The notes under the pieces were generated by a model. The model did not search any database, was not told the origin of the DNA, and saw nothing but the letters and a program-made list of their open reading frames with translations. The position numbers were made by a program, and so were the translations under genes. Below, piece by piece: positions 1 through 14,039 of a stretch of DNA of 64,000 bases. Origin of the DNA: Rhabditoides inermis (lineage: Eukaryota > Nematoda > Chromadorea > Rhabditida > Rhabditidae); contig CAWZYM010000431.1 in NCBI GenBank assembly GCA_963966185.1, positions 113,501 to 177,500 on the forward strand, written 5' to 3'. How positions within the stretch are numbered: position 1 is the stretch's first letter; every line of letters starts with the position of its first letter.

Positions 1-320
1 ATTGCTGACGTCATTATGCCTTATTGTTTGATATATTGTTAGATATAAGGATATCCATATGACGTCCTTATCCCTCCATATACACCATTATACGTGTTTG
101 AGACGGTACTTGAAAGAATAGAGCTGCGACAAGCTCGCACGCGTCACCGCATTCTAGAACGCTTAGTCTCTCTTCTCTTTGCTATATCACTCTCACTCTC
201 TTCTACCTGTCGTCGTCGGTCTTGCTCGTCGTTGATCACGACGAGCTTTTCCCGCACCGTGTATGTGGAGGGAGAGCGCTTGTTGTTGAGCAGGAGGCAG
301 CCCAGTCAACAACAAGCGTT

Positions 321-321
321 C

Positions 322-367
<46 letters not shown>
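321..367. repeat. CAA trinucleotide repeat
   Basis: About 16 CAA units. The copy near 16648-16679 is 15 bases shorter. The tract lies in an open stretch that could encode poly-Gln or poly-Asn, but I see no gene context. I treat 1-2800, outside the SINE and listed repeats, as noncoding or unclassified repeat sequence. Confidence 0.85.
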
Positions 368-892
368 CCCAGTCGTGTCGGTCGAGGATCTGAACGGGCT
401 TAACGCGGCCTACTTGGGACGAGCGAGCAGCGACTGAAGGAGAACGCTCGCGCACTCGAACTCGAGCAGACAGCACTCATTCTATATTAATGTGTTCCAT
501 TACTCGTTCACCTGTCTTTGTGAGCAGTTTCCAGTCGACGGATGACGATCGCGTTGCAGTAGGCCAGATCCTTCATCTTCACATCTTTCGCCACAGTCTC
601 CACGGCAGCAGCATAGCGATAGTTTTCGATCTACCTCGCTTATTAGGCATTAGGCAGTATGAAACACGTTGCCATAACTGCCTGCCTCTCTTGTTTTGCG
701 CACTTTTGCCGAGATCTGACTCCCCGTCTTCATCTGATCTACTCCATCTCGCGAAACTTATTGCGAGCATAGAACCATAGATTCGCTGGTCGGAGGGATA
801 TGGCTCGCTTACGGCAATTCACAGTGAACAAAGAAAATTCGACGTGCGGCGCGTTCCGCCGAGGAATCATTTTCCTCAAAACTCTTGCTCAC

Positions 893-1190
893 TTTTTTTT
901 TTTGTTTAGCCGGTTGAATCCGGGGTCCTCCTAGTCGAGAACAAGATAGGGTTCTTGGATTACGACAACGTCAGCAGAGGTAGTTGGGTTGGGTGGCGTC
1001 GGACTTCTTGAATTCCGTTCTTGAGTCCGTAGGTGGTGCTGTGACGCCTTCTGGCTACCATGAGAGTGGTTTGCCACACCACAGGGGCTGGGTGAATTTC
1101 GCAAGAATGGTTGACTCCGAGGGGGATCGAACCAGCGACCGTGAGATTGAGAGACGAACGCTCTATCCACTGAGCCGCGCCCCCGGCGAC
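893..1190 (-). mobile_element. tRNA-derived SINE, present only in copy A
   Basis: On the minus strand the element starts with a tRNA-like head. An A-box-like segment (GGCTCAGTGGATAGAGCG) and a B-box (GGTTCGATCCC) are correctly spaced. A body of about 200 bases and an A-rich tail (T run at 893-904 on the plus strand) follow. The corresponding site in copy B (about 17205) is empty and continuous, so the insertion edges are visible. Only a 2-base flank (AC) is shared, so a classical long target duplication is not evident. This is a Pol III-type retroposon with no coding capacity. Confidence 0.85.
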
Positions 1191-2834
1191 TCTCTTTCCT
1201 TTCCACTCTCGCGCCGTCTGCCGTCTCTCTGATTGCACGATCTCTCACGCACTCTCTGTCTCAATCAGTAGAAACGAAACCGTTCTAAAACAATTTGACA
1301 TCATGCAGCTTATGTTCAGTTGTGAATGTCTAACCGCGTCACTTCTTATTTCTCATGACACCTCCCCTATTCCGCAATTTTTGTTTGTTTGTTTGTTTGT
1401 TTCGCTTGTGATGGTTTAGGTTTAGGGTGCGCGCTAGCATTCCACCATGATTCATTGTTAAAAGCTAAGTACTAAGTCAGTTCCCTCCGATCATGTTAGT
1501 TTTATTGGTACCCCTACGTAGGTCATATGCCATAAATTTAGCAACTTTGCATCTCTGTTCTGAAAGAAATTATGAGCGATCGCGCGCGGGGGGATTCTTC
1601 CGTGTCCTTCCTACCGGAAGGACGGGTCCTTCCTTCGTCCGTCCCCAGCGGCGGGAGTCAGACTGGGAGGGGTGCGGAAGAGACGCAGAGTGCAGAGAGG
1701 AGAGACACAATGAGATGGCGCGATGGATGCACATGCTCATTTTTGTGAAACTAATTTCTATGAAATTTAAGAAAAGCACATACATTATCAGTTTCTTAGT
1801 AGTTGCGTAAAGAGTCACTGCTTGTGTCAACCCAATTCAGCAATACATAAAGCACAAGCATAAATAACTTTTCACTACCACAAACCTGCTCGAAAGAGAC
1901 TGTTGTGAATTGTGAACTGAATGAGAAAGAGAAAATAGTTTTACAATGAGAAATATAAATTGTACAAAATAGGTTTGTGTTATAATGATTATTAGTTTGA
2001 GACAGGTAGTGATTCTTTACGCAAGTACTTTTAATGCGTGTTTTCAGTCTGGCGAAAACGCAATGCGCTGATATTGTGCACTGTCTGCGAGTAAGTGTGG
2101 TCAGTGGGCGGGGCTTAGCCTTGACTTGGCTGACCGCGCGGCGAGTCTCCATTCTAGGCGTTGCTGTTCCACCCTCCCTCCCGCACAGCAACATCCGCAG
2201 GCCGCCTTCCGCCCATCCGCTCTGTGGCTTGTTTTCGCACGAGCACACCTCAGAACACGGGCCTCCGCCGAAGGCCCCATGCCCGGCCTCACTGCACATG
2301 CTATATTGGGCTTTGCTGTATCGCGAATAACCCTACACCCAATATCACCTCCATTAACTTGCGCGCCGCATCCCTGCTCCGCGTTAGCTACCGTAACATA
2401 CCGTACCGCGCACTCGAGGACCAGGACTAGACATCCACCCTCCCGCAAGCATACTCGTAGTATAATATTAGAGTGCAGTTAGCGGTACGGAACTCTCAAC
2501 TCCGCGCCACGTTCTCCACTTCTTCCATAGGTATACGGTAATGTCCTTTTTTCTCATATTCTAACACAACACCTTCAGCTGAGGTACGGTTTTCAATGTA
2601 CTTTCAGCCGCTGTCTTACATCTTTCGCCACGCAAGCAGCTACCAGCATACCAAGACACCAAGACCAAGCAAGAGATGAGGCGACCCCGTCGCCCGATCC
2701 GTCGACAGTCGACGGTGCTAAACCCCACATACATTGCGTTTCTCTACCCGAATAAAGCATATAATAGATAGTTTATAGCACGTTTATGTACAATACCAGT
2801 CGGAGTCGCGCCTACGGCGCTCCTCCTCCTGGTA

Positions 2835-3130
2835 ATTGTGGGCGGGGCTTGAAAATAGTGCAAACCCGGCGCGCCTTACATGCTAGCTCTGACTTTGGGT
2901 ATTTAGAAAGCGCCGCATCAGCGTCACTTACAGACAGACCGACGGACGGACGGACAGGCCGTTTTCTATATATTAGGATTGTGGGCGGGGCTTGAAAATA
3001 GTGCAAACCCGGCGCGCCTCACATGCTAACTCCGACCTGGGGTATTTAGAAAGCGCCGCATCAGCGTCACTTACAGACAAACAGACAGACAGACGGATGG
3101 ACGGACAGGCCGTTTTCTATATATTAGGAT
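2835..3130. repeat. Two tandem units of about 143-153 bp
   Basis: Units run 2835-2977 and 2978-3130. Both begin ATTGTGGGCGGGGCTTG, contain a GACGGACGGACGG-like stretch and end TATATATTAGGAT. They differ at a handful of sites. The same pair is at 19575-19870 in copy B. No coding signal is seen. Confidence 0.9.
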
Positions 3131-3180
3131 CTACAGGATAATGCGATACTGGGCCAAAACAGGGATTCTGTTTCTTATAG

Positions 3181-4933
3181 TCGGATTGGATCCTATATGC
3201 CATCCGTGACATTTCACATGTTGTGCAGTTTTGTGCAACACAACATGTATGTCATTAAAGGAAAGTACCACTCTAAATTTCATGTCATGGATTCGCTTCA
3301 AACTCATATGGTATGTACTTTGAGATGTTCGGACTCTGAAATTTCCTATGTGAGATTAAAAAATCAATATATCGATTAGTTTGAATTTTCACTGTACGAC
3401 GCGCCTATTGACGTTTGCACATCTACGTTTAGCGCGCCCGGGTAAAACGAGAATAGCATTAAAGAATCAACATTTAAATTACGCATAATAAATATTACTA
3501 CACAACTGAAAAACATAAAATACCTCATACCGAACATATTACAACAGTTTGTCAGAAAAAAATACATTCACGCCAAACAATGCGTAACTGAAACAAATTT
3601 ATCTCCAACTTGTATGTAATTTTAAACACTTACAAAAACGAATGCAGTACACAACGACATAAACAATCGAGAATACCAACTATGGAATCCCATACTAACA
3701 GTTTCACACCTTCTAAGTTGTCCTTCAGCAGCATCATGCCGTTGAACGGATTGGTCTTGGGGTCGGCGATGCCGTCACTCTCGCCTCCCGCGCCCGCCCG
3801 AGCAGCGCACGTGCTCTATACCAATTATTCGGTGTTACAGTGAAGTATGGATACATAAAGGACCACTTTTATAAAACAAACAAAATTGAAAACATGGTAT
3901 AACTCACATCAAAATTTAATCACATCGGCCGCTCCTCGCACTCCGCTTCGCGAGCACGTTCTTTGCCTTCTACTACATACATCAGCTGCATCGACACATA
4001 GTCCCTATAAACACCAAAAATTCTATCATTAGAAAAGCAACACGCAAATAGCTGAGAATGGTTCGTTTTGAGATGCGAGGCGCAGCGCGAGAACATCAAC
4101 ACAACACCACGCAACATCAACATCAACAACATGAAACCTCATCGACTATCACATATGCATGTATATATTGGTATAGTAAAGAGCCAAAAACAAAACATTC
4201 AGTATTACACACAAATGAAAAAAGAACAAACGAAATAAAAGAAAAACAGAAATCAGCTGTGTCGATAAAGTTGCCCCAGCGAGAATCGTTTGACCCGGTC
4301 GCAATGCCCGTACAAAAGTGACGTCATGGGTCAGTTCTGCGAAAAAGACGTTCACAAGATTGCAGTTTCTCACTATCCTTGGGATTGATCCGAATTTCTC
4401 ACTACTAATAAATTTCACGTTGCGATGAATTTTCAAGGTGCTGCATTCATTTTCAGCATGAGTGTTATCAGTGAAAAATGAACATATTTCAACTTACTAT
4501 CACGTGGTGGTCTCAGTTTATGCACGAAATTTAGAGTGGTATACTCCTTTAAATATCCAAAACGCTTCTATGAGTCGGAATCGAACCCGTGGGCAGGTGG
4601 CGGCGATTGTTCGCTGGCGGCGCACACTACCACTGCGCCATAGAAGCAGTGGTTAGGAGATCGAAGAGAGAGCCCATCTAGCTCCACTGGCCTCTTCAGT
4701 GTACAATGCTGAGAGATAACGAGCAAACATATCTGCGAAATTCAATGACCTCTCTGTGTGAGCCTCAATGGCGCAGTGGTAGAGCGCGCCGTCAGCGCGC
4801 GATCGTTGCGTGTTGCCCAAGGGTTCGATTCCCTCTCACAAAGCGTTTTGGATATTTGAAGACATACATGTTGTGTTGCACGAAACTGCACAACATGTGA
4901 AATGTCACGGATGGCATATAGGATCCAATCCGA
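3181..4933. mobile_element. Foldback element with tRNA-like arms, split by a TTAA element
   Basis: The sequence 3181-3254 plus 4553-4640 reappears in reverse complement at about 4760-4933, including the tails and a tRNA-like core. The minus-facing core is about 4565-4650 and the plus-facing core about 4766-4846. Each core has an A-box (TGGCGCAGTGGTAG) and a B-box (GGTTCGATTCC). Acceptor stems do not fold in the standard place, so these are not convincing functional tRNA genes. Without the inner insertion the element would be about 460 bp. Copy B has the same structure at 19921-21673. Confidence 0.75.
3259..4548. mobile_element. TTAA-flanked nonautonomous DNA element, 1.29 kb
   Basis: The ends are imperfect inverted repeats: AGGAAAGTACCACTCTAAAT on the left, AGGAGTATACCACTCTAAAT read inward on the right. 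TTAA occurs immediately outside both ends (3255-3258 and 4549-4552). It interrupts the foldback element: the intact arm at 4838-4933 shows what the uninterrupted sequence looked like. TTAA target use suggests a piggyBac-like transposase acting in trans. No transposase is encoded. The copy B version is 19999-21288. Confidence 0.8.
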
Positions 4934-5066
4934 GTATATTTACTTTTTTTTCGAGACATGCTTTGCAGGAAATATTATTAAGATTAGATGATATGTATTT
5001 ACCTCAATTTTTTTTGTCACCACCGACGCTTTACTCAAGAATAAGCTTCGTTATGATAGAAATCTG

Positions 5067-5072
5067 TTTATT
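5067..5072 (-). promoter_or_regulatory. Poly(A) signal AATAAA for C6 gene A
   Basis: A canonical AATAAA on the minus strand about 25 bases past the stop codon of the C6 gene. The copy B counterpart is at 21807-21812. Confidence 0.6.
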
Positions 5073-5094
5073 CTCATATTTTGCATGTTCGTTA

Positions 5095-6568
<1,474 letters not shown>

Positions 6569-7117
6569 CTCCGCATCTGAGAAGGGGTGCATCTCATCTG
6601 TTTAAATAGACCCTTTGTTGATGTGATAGATGTTGCGAAGAAGTGTTGCGATGTGACCGCTTTCCCTTCTCCAACCACTACGCGCTCCTTTTTTCACCGC
6701 GCGGCGAGAGTTGTTTTTGAATGGTTTTCTCGAAGTGATAAGGTGTTTCGATATTCATCCGATCGCTGGAACAGGAAACACCCTAAACTGTGCAAGTTTT
6801 TGCATTCAAACGTGATTTATTTGCTTTCTATCGAGTATGTTCTGATCCGAATTCGAATCAACGCGGAGACCATTGAACAAGATCGGGAAACGGAGAAATT
6901 TGGCAAATGACCCAGCAACTGCCTAATGTATTTATTAATTAATGGAAAAACAATTTTTGTTTTTCCATTTTACACAATTTCTAGAAGCGACCGAGACACA
7001 TACAAGAAATCACTGATCATTAAAAAAACACTTTATTGAACGGTGAATACCACACAACCCGGAGAAAGAAAGTCATCAGGAAATGTATTGTTTTTGTAAG
7101 AGTGAGCCGGGCGAACA

Positions 7118-7327
7118 TTAGTTGTCCTGAAATCGAGCAGTGGAGAGAGAGTGAGAAAATGAGTGAGAGAGAGAGAAAGAGTGAGAAAGAGTGAGAGAGA
7201 GAGCGAGAAAGAGTGAGAGAGAGAAAGAGCGAGAGAGTGATGAGTGTGAGAGAAAGTGAGTGAGTGAGTGAGTGAGTGAGTGAGTGAGTGAGTGAGTGAG
7301 TGAGTGAGTGAGTGAGTGAGTGAGTGA

Positions 7328-7379
<52 letters not shown>

Positions 7380-7501
7380 AGCAGCCTGACCGTTCCCTGC
7401 TCGTGTTCGAATATCTGGTCGTCGTCGCCCTCAATGAAGTAGGCCACCTTCCTGCCAGTCGTTCCCTGCGCCACAACCTTCCTGTGACGACGCAACACGC
7501 G
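7118..7501 (-). pseudogene. 3' fragment of the ET-module gene (last two exons), copy A
   Basis: Exons 7391-7501 and 7118-7126 match exons 8 and 9 of the complete gene at 23894-25534, with the AATAAA at 7032-7037 still present. The upstream exons encoding the signal peptide, cysteine module and membrane segment are missing, because homology ends inside the preceding intron at 7558. The fragment cannot make the membrane protein and is most simply a by-product of the duplication. Confidence 0.85.
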
Positions 7502-7746
7502 CTGCAAGTGACGTCATCGGTCACGTCATCAGTGACGTCATCGGCGACGTCATAAGTCAACACAACATTTCGGCCTCCTTTACCACGCACTTAAAGTCTC
7601 CAAATGTTTCGCTGAAAAATGGAGGGACGTCATATCATGCTTGTAGAAGGCCCAGATCAATTCGCACGCCATGAAACGCGAAGATAAGCCCCTCGTTAGT
7701 TCTCGCCCCGTTCACACTGGAACAGGTCAGAAGCGTCCTGCTCTCT

Positions 7747-8085
7747 ATGAAACGGAATGTCTCCCTTGCCCCCGACTACGTGTCAACGGAGATGCTTCTC
7801 CACTCGCCAGACAGCGAGATGATCGTCTCGCTGTTGAACCGCTGTGTGGAGGGAGGAGAAGTGGCTGACAGAATGGCCGACTCGCTCATCACGCTGCTCT
7901 TCAAGAAGGCCCGTGGCCGTCTCCTCTTCAATCCTCAAGCTGCTAGTGAAGTGCATTCTGGCCCGCACACGACCGACCCTCGACGACCACCATCCCTCGG
8001 AGCAAGCGGGTTTCCGACCTGGCTACTCGTGCGCCGACCAGATTCTCGCCTGCCGCGAGATCATCTACCGCGCCCACCGACGTAA
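7747..8085 (+). pseudogene. Fragment of a non-LTR retrotransposon reverse transcriptase
   Basis: Two overlapping plus frames give pieces typical of non-LTR reverse transcriptases: a segment like NRCVEGGEVADRMADSLITL, then after a frame change SEQAGFRPGYSCADQIL, which matches the EQAGFR motif before the RT palm. No catalytic YADD box or endonuclease domain is present. The fragment is short and frameshifted, so it is a dead remnant. It lies in the unique DNA between duplicated block A and C6 gene C. Confidence 0.7.
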
Positions 8086-8332
8086 ACTGGCACAAACACA
8101 AACCACAACAATACAAAGTACATGTTTTTTTTTCTTTTTTTTTCGATTACCGGCGACAAATAGGTCGTAGGAATAGAATCTGCATAAAAGTCTATATAAA
8201 ATTGTTCGAGGAACATTGCATTCTTAATGTAGAGTGAATGGAAGGTGAGGAAGAGGGATAAATACATAGAAATCTGTGTGCTCTCTGATGATCATATACT
8301 CCAGTGTTGAAAGTGTAGTGATGTTGTGATTG

Positions 8333-11300
8333 TTAGACTCCAAATCCGACGCATGACCACTGAGCGATAGTCACTCCTGCATATTTCCACGTGCCGTCCG
8401 CACCGCACGTCAGCGTGGCAGTCACCTACAAAGTATCCTTCGCTCTTCGCTCTTCGCTCTTCGTCTCTCTTCTCTCTTAGTCTCTCTACGCTCTTCGTCT
8501 CTCTTCGCTCTTCGTCTCTCTTCGCTCTTCGTCTCTCTACGCTCTTCGTCTCTCTTCGCTCTTCGTCTCTCTTCGCTCTTCGTCTCTCTTCGCTCTTCGT
8601 CTCTCTTCGCTCTTCGTCTCTCTTCGCTCTTCGTCTCTCTTCGCTCTTCGTCTCTCTTCGCTCTTCGTCTCTCATCGCTCTTCGTCTCTCATCGCTCTTC
8701 GTCTCTCATCGCTCTTCGTCTCTCTTCGCTCTTCGTCTCTCTTCGCTCTTCGTCTCTCTTCGCTCTTCGTCTCTCATCGCTCTTCGCTCTTCGTCTCTCT
8801 TCGCTCTTCGTCTCTCTTCGCTCTTCGTCTCTCTTCGCTCTTCGTCTCTCTACGCTCTTCGTCTCTCTTCGCTCTTCGTCTCTCTTCGCTCTTCGTCTCT
8901 CTTCGCTCTTCATCTCTCTCTTCGCTCTTCGTCTCTCTTCGCTCTTCGTCTCTCTTCGCTCTTCGTCTCTCTTCGCTCTTCGTCTCTCATCGCTCTTCGT
9001 CTCTCATCGCTCTTCGTCTCTCATCGCTCTTCGTCTCTCATCGCTCTTCGCTCTTCGTCTCTCTTCGCTCTTCGTCTCTCTTCGCTCTTCGTCTCTCTTC
9101 GCTCTTCGTCTCTCTTCGCTCTTCGTCTCTCTTCGCTCTTCGTCTCTCTTCGCTCTTCGTCTCTCATCGCTCTTCGTCTCTCATCGCTCTTCGCTCTTCG
9201 TCTCTCTTCGCTCTTCGCTCTCTTCGCTCTTCGTCTCTCTTCGCTCTTCGCTCTTCGCTCTTCGCTCTTCGCTCTTCGTCTATCTTCGCTCTTCGTCTCT
9301 CTTCGCTCTTCGTCTATCTTCGCTCTTCGCTCTTCGTCTCTCATCGCTCTTCGTCTCTCATCGCTCTTCGCTCTTCGTCTCTCATCGCTCTTCGTCTATC
9401 TTCGCTCTTCGTCTATCTTCGCTCTTCGTCTCTCTTCGCTCTTCGTCTCTCTTCGCTCTTCGTCTATCTTCGCTCTTCGCTCTTCGTCTCTCTTCGCTCT
9501 TCGCTCTTCGTCTCTCTTCGCTCTTCGCTCTTCGTCTATCTTCGCTCTTCGCTCTTCGTCTCTCTTCGCTCTTCGTCTATCTTCGCTCTTCGTCTCTCTT
9601 CGCTCTTCGCTCTTCGTCTCTCTTCGCTCTTCGTCTCTCTTCGCTCTTCGTCTATCTTCGCTCTTCGCTCTTCGTCTCTCTTCGCTCTTCGCTCTTCGTC
9701 TATCTTCGCTCTTCGCTCTTCGTCTCTCTTCGCTCTTCGCTCTTCGTTTCTCTTCGCTCTTCGCTCTTCGTCTCTCTTCGCTCTTCGCTCTTCGCTCTTC
9801 GTTTCTCTTCGCTCTTCGCTCTTCGTCTCTCTTCGCTCTTCGCTCTTCGTCTATCTTCGCTCTTCGTCTATCTTCGCTCTTCGTCTCTCTTCGCTCTTCG
9901 TCCATCTTCGCTCTTCGCTCTTCGTCTATCTTCGCTCTTCGTCTATCTTCGCTCTTCGTCTCTCTTCGCTCTTCGTCTATCTTCGCTCTTCGCTCTTCGT
10001 CTCTCTTCGCTCTTCGCTCTTCGTTTCTCTTCGCTCTTCGCTCTTCGTCTCTCTTCGCTCTTCGCTCTTCGTTTCTCTTCGCTCTTCGCTCTTCGTCTCT
10101 CTTCGCTCTTCGCTCTTCGTCTATCTTCGCTCTTCGTCTATCTTCGCTCTTCGTCTCTCTTCGCTCTTCGTCTATCTTCGCTCTTCGCTCTTCGTCTCTC
10201 TTCGCTCTTCGCTCTTCGTTTCTCTTCGCTCTTCGCTCTTCGTCTCTCTTCGCTCTTCGCTCTTCGTTTCTCTTCGCTCTTCGCTCTTCGTCTCTCTTCG
10301 CTCTTCGCTCTTCGTCTATCTTCGCTCTTCGTCTCTCTTCGCTCTTCGTCTCTCTTCGCTCTTCGTCTCTCTTCGCTCTTCGTCTCTCTTCGCTCTTCGT
10401 CTCTCTTCGCTCTTCGTCTCTCTTCGCTCTTCGCTCTTCGTTTCTCTTCGCTCTTCGCTCTTCGTTGCTCTTCGCTCTTCGCTCTTCGTTTCTCTTCGCT
10501 CTTCGCTCTTCGTTTCTCTTCGCTCTTCGCTCTTCGTCTCTCTTCGCTCTTCGCTCTTCGTCTCTCTTCGCTCTTCGCTCTTCGTCTCTCTTCGCTCTTC
10601 GCTCTTCGTCTCTCTTCGCTCTTCGCTCTTCGTTTCTCTTCGCTCTTCGCTCTTCGTCTCTCTTCGCTCTTCGCTCTTCGTCTCTCTTCGCTCTTCGCTC
10701 TTCGTTTCTCTTCGCTCTTCGCTCTTCGTTTCTCTTCGCTCTTCGCTCTTCGTCTCTCTTCGCTCTTCGCTCTTCGTTTCTCTTCGCTCTTCGCTCTTCG
10801 TCTCTCTTCGCTCTTCGCTCTTCGTCTATCTTCGCTCTTCGTCTATCTTCGCTCTTCGTCTCTCTTCGCTCTTCGTCTATCTTCGCTCTTCGTCTCTCTT
10901 CGCTCTTCGTCTATCTTCGCTCTTCGCTCTTCGTCTATCTTCGCTCTTCGTCTATCTTCGCTCTTCGTCTCTCTTCGCTCTTCGTCTATCTTCGCTCTTC
11001 GCTCTTCGTCTCTCTCCGCTCTTCGCTCTTCGTTTCTCTTCGCTCTTCGCTCTTCGTCTCTCTTCGCTCTTCGCTCTTCGTTTCTCTTCGCTCTTCGCTC
11101 TTCGTCTCTCTTCGCTCTTCGCTCTTCGTCTATCTTCGCTCTTCGTCTCTCTTCGCTCTTCGCTCTTCGTTTCTCTTCGCTCTTCGCTCTTCGTTTCTCT
11201 TCGCTCTTCGCTCTTCGTTTCTCTTCGCTCTTCGCTCTTCGTTTCTCTTCGCTCTTCGCTCTTCGTCTCTCTTCGCTCTTCGCTCTTCGTTTCTCTTCGT

Positions 11301-14004
11301 TTCTCTTCGCTCTTCGTCTCTCTTCGCTCTTCGCTCTTCTCTCTTCGCTCTTCGCTCTTCGTCTCTCTTCGCTCTTCGCTCTTCGTCTCTCTTCGCTCTT
11401 CGCTCTTCGTCTCTCTTCGCTCTTCGCTCTTCGTCTATCTTCGCTCTTCGTCTCTCTTCGCTCTTCGCTCTTCGTCTCTCTTCGCTCTTCGTCTCTCTTC
11501 GCTCTTCGCTCTTCGCTCTTCGTCTCTCTTCGCTCTTCGCTCTTCTCTCTTCGCTCTTCGCTCTTCGTCTCTCTTCGCTCTTCGCTCTTCGTCTCTCTTC
11601 GCTCTTCGCTCTTCGTCTCTCTTCGCTCTTCGCTCTTCGTCTCTCTTCGCTCTTCGCTCTTCGTCTCTCTTCGCTCTTCGCTCTTCGTCTATCTTCGCTC
11701 TTCGTCTCTCTTCGCTCTTCGCTCTTCGTCTCTCTTCGCTCTTCGCTCTTCTCTCTTCGCTCTTCGCTCTTCGTCTCTCTTCGCTCTTCGCTCTTCGTCT
11801 CTCTTCGCTCTTCGCTCTTCGTCTCTCTTCGCTCTTCGCTCTTCGTCTCTCTTCGCTCTTCGCTCTTCGTCTATCTTCGCTCTTCGCTCTTCGTCTATCT
11901 TCGCTCTTCGTCTATCTTCGCTCTTCGTCTCTCTTCGCTCTTCGTCTATCTTCGCTCTTCGCTCTTCGTCTCTCTCCGCTCTTCGCTCTTCGTTTCTCTT
12001 CGCTCTTCGCTCTTCGTCTCTCTTCGCTCTTCGCTCTTCGTTTCTCTTCGCTCTTCGCTCTTCGTCTCTCTTCGCTCTTCGCTCTTCGTCTATCTTCGCT
12101 CTTCGTCTCTCTTCGCTCTTCGCTCTTCGTTTCTCTTCGCTCTTCGCTCTTCGTTTCTCTTCGCTCTTCGCTCTTCGTCTCTCTTCGCTCTTCGCTCTTC
12201 GTTTCTCTTCGTTTCTCTTCGCTCTTCGTCTCTCTTCGCTCTTCGCTCTTCTCTCTTCGCTCTTCGCTCTTCGTCTCTCTTCGCTCTTCGCTCTTCGTCT
12301 CTCTTCGCTCTTCGCTCTTCGTCTCTCTTCGCTCTTCGCTCTTCGTCTATCTTCGCTCTTCGTCTCTCTTCGCTCTTCGCTCTTCGTCTCTCTTCGCTCT
12401 TCGCTCTTCGTCTCTCTTCGCTCTTCGCTCTTCGTCTCTCTTCGCTCTTCGCTCTTCTCTCTTCGCTCTTCGCTCTTCGTCTCTCTTCGCTCTTCGCTCT
12501 TCGTCTCTCTTCGCTCTTCGCTCTTCGTCTCTCTTCGCTCTTCGCTCTTCGTCTCTCTTCGCTCTTCGCTCTTCGTCTCTCTTCGCTCTTCGCTCTTCGT
12601 CTATCTTCGCTCTTCGTCTCTCTTCGCTCTTCGCTCTTCGTCTCTCTTCGCTCTTCGCTCTTCGCTCTTCGCTCTTCGCTCTTCGTCTCTCTTCGCTCTT
12701 CGCTCTTCGTCTCTCTTCGCTCTTCGCTCTTCGTCTCTCTTCGCTCTTCGCTCTTCGTCTCTCTTCGCTCTTCGCTCTTCGTCTATCTTCGCTCTTCGTC
12801 TCTCTTCGCTCTTCGCTCTTCGTCTCTCTTCGCTCTTCGCTCTTCGTCTCTCTTCGCTCTTCGCTCTTCGTCTCTCTTCGCTCTTCGCTCTTCGTCTCTC
12901 TTCGCTCTTCGCTCTTCGTCTCTCTTCGCTCTTCGCTCTTCGTCTCTCTTCGCTCTTCTCTCTTCGTCTATCTTCGCTCTTCGTTTCTCTTCGCTCTTCG
13001 CTCTTCGTTTCTCTTCGCTCTTCGCTCTTCGTCTCTCTTCGCTCTTCGCTCTTCGTCTCTCTTCGCTCTTCTCTCTTCGTCTATCTTCGCTCTTCGTCTC
13101 TCTTCGCTCTTCGCTCTTCGTCTCTCTTCGCTCTTCGCTCTTCGTCTCTCTTCGCTCTTCTCTCTTCGTCTATCTTCGCTCTTCGTCTCTCTTCGCTCTT
13201 CGCTCTTCGTCTCTCTTCGCTCTTCGCTCTTCGTCTCTCTTCGCTCTTCGCTCTTCGTCTCTCTTCGCTCTTCGCTCTTCGTCTCTCTTCGCTCTTCGTT
13301 TCTCTTCGCTCTTCGCTCTTCGTCTCTCTTCGCTCTTCGCTCTTCGCTCTTCTCTCTCACTCACCGATCTCGCATCGATCTCGAGTGTGAAGTCCTTACC
13401 GCTGTCCAACTAAAACACAGAAACTCAATTTGAACTGTTCCGATATCAACTCATTCTCAACCCCCTCTCCACTTCTACTTTTATCTCTGTAGCCGAATCC
13501 GCACATTGAGAAATGTTGTGCGGCGACAAGCGCATTACCAAACTTTTCTCGATTGTTTGCGCCATTTCTTCTACTGCTGGCCCTCGAAAACAGGAGACCC
13601 ACTAAAAAGGTAAGAAAATTCGATATGCTAATTTCGGAGGAGATAAAAAACTATTTCTTTTGTGAGTGCAGTATCAGTCGGAAGAAAAGAAGGACATTGA
13701 TTGCATTTTCCGTGGATGGCTTCTTTGGAATAAAGATTGGCTCACATTGAGGTTCAATCCAAAGATATCCTCCCACTCGGATGGTGCTTCGCAGAGAAGA
13801 GTGGCTGTGAGGCAGCCACCGCTCTCCTAGAATCAAGCACCGTCTCTCCCTCCCTCCCTCCCTCCCCCTCTCCACTCACTCCAATTGTGACGGGTCCATT
13901 GGGCAGCTGCTCATCTGGATCCTCTGGCTTCTGCGACAGCTGAGACTCCTTGCACGTGTTGCAGGCTGGAAGAGTGGTTGAAACACATGCTCGCAACCTA
14001 CGCC

Positions 14005-14039
<35 letters not shown>

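Noticed and set aside
94..780. Poly-Asn/poly-Gln open frames and neighbouring short frames as genes
   Set aside because: Short overlapping frames around a CAA repeat, no splice-consistent extension or known domain. They are duplicated passively in copy B.
2126..2482. 118-codon open frame with Arg/Pro-rich product
   Set aside because: GC-rich DNA open in several frames on both strands, with no recognisable motif.
4766..4846. Functional tRNA gene (A- and B-boxes visible)
   Set aside because: The acceptor stem cannot pair in the normal position and the same sequence is part of an inverted-repeat element. It is better read as a tRNA-derived repeat.
8433..13357. CRISPR-like array
   Set aside because: No constant repeat separated by unique spacers; it is a eukaryotic intronic minisatellite.
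10465..13413. 982-codon open frame of SLFALRSS repeats on the plus strand, and RRAKSEE frames on the minus strand
   Set aside because: They arise from the periodicity of the TTCGCTC minisatellite, which is an intron of C6 gene C. There is no non-repeat coding sequence.
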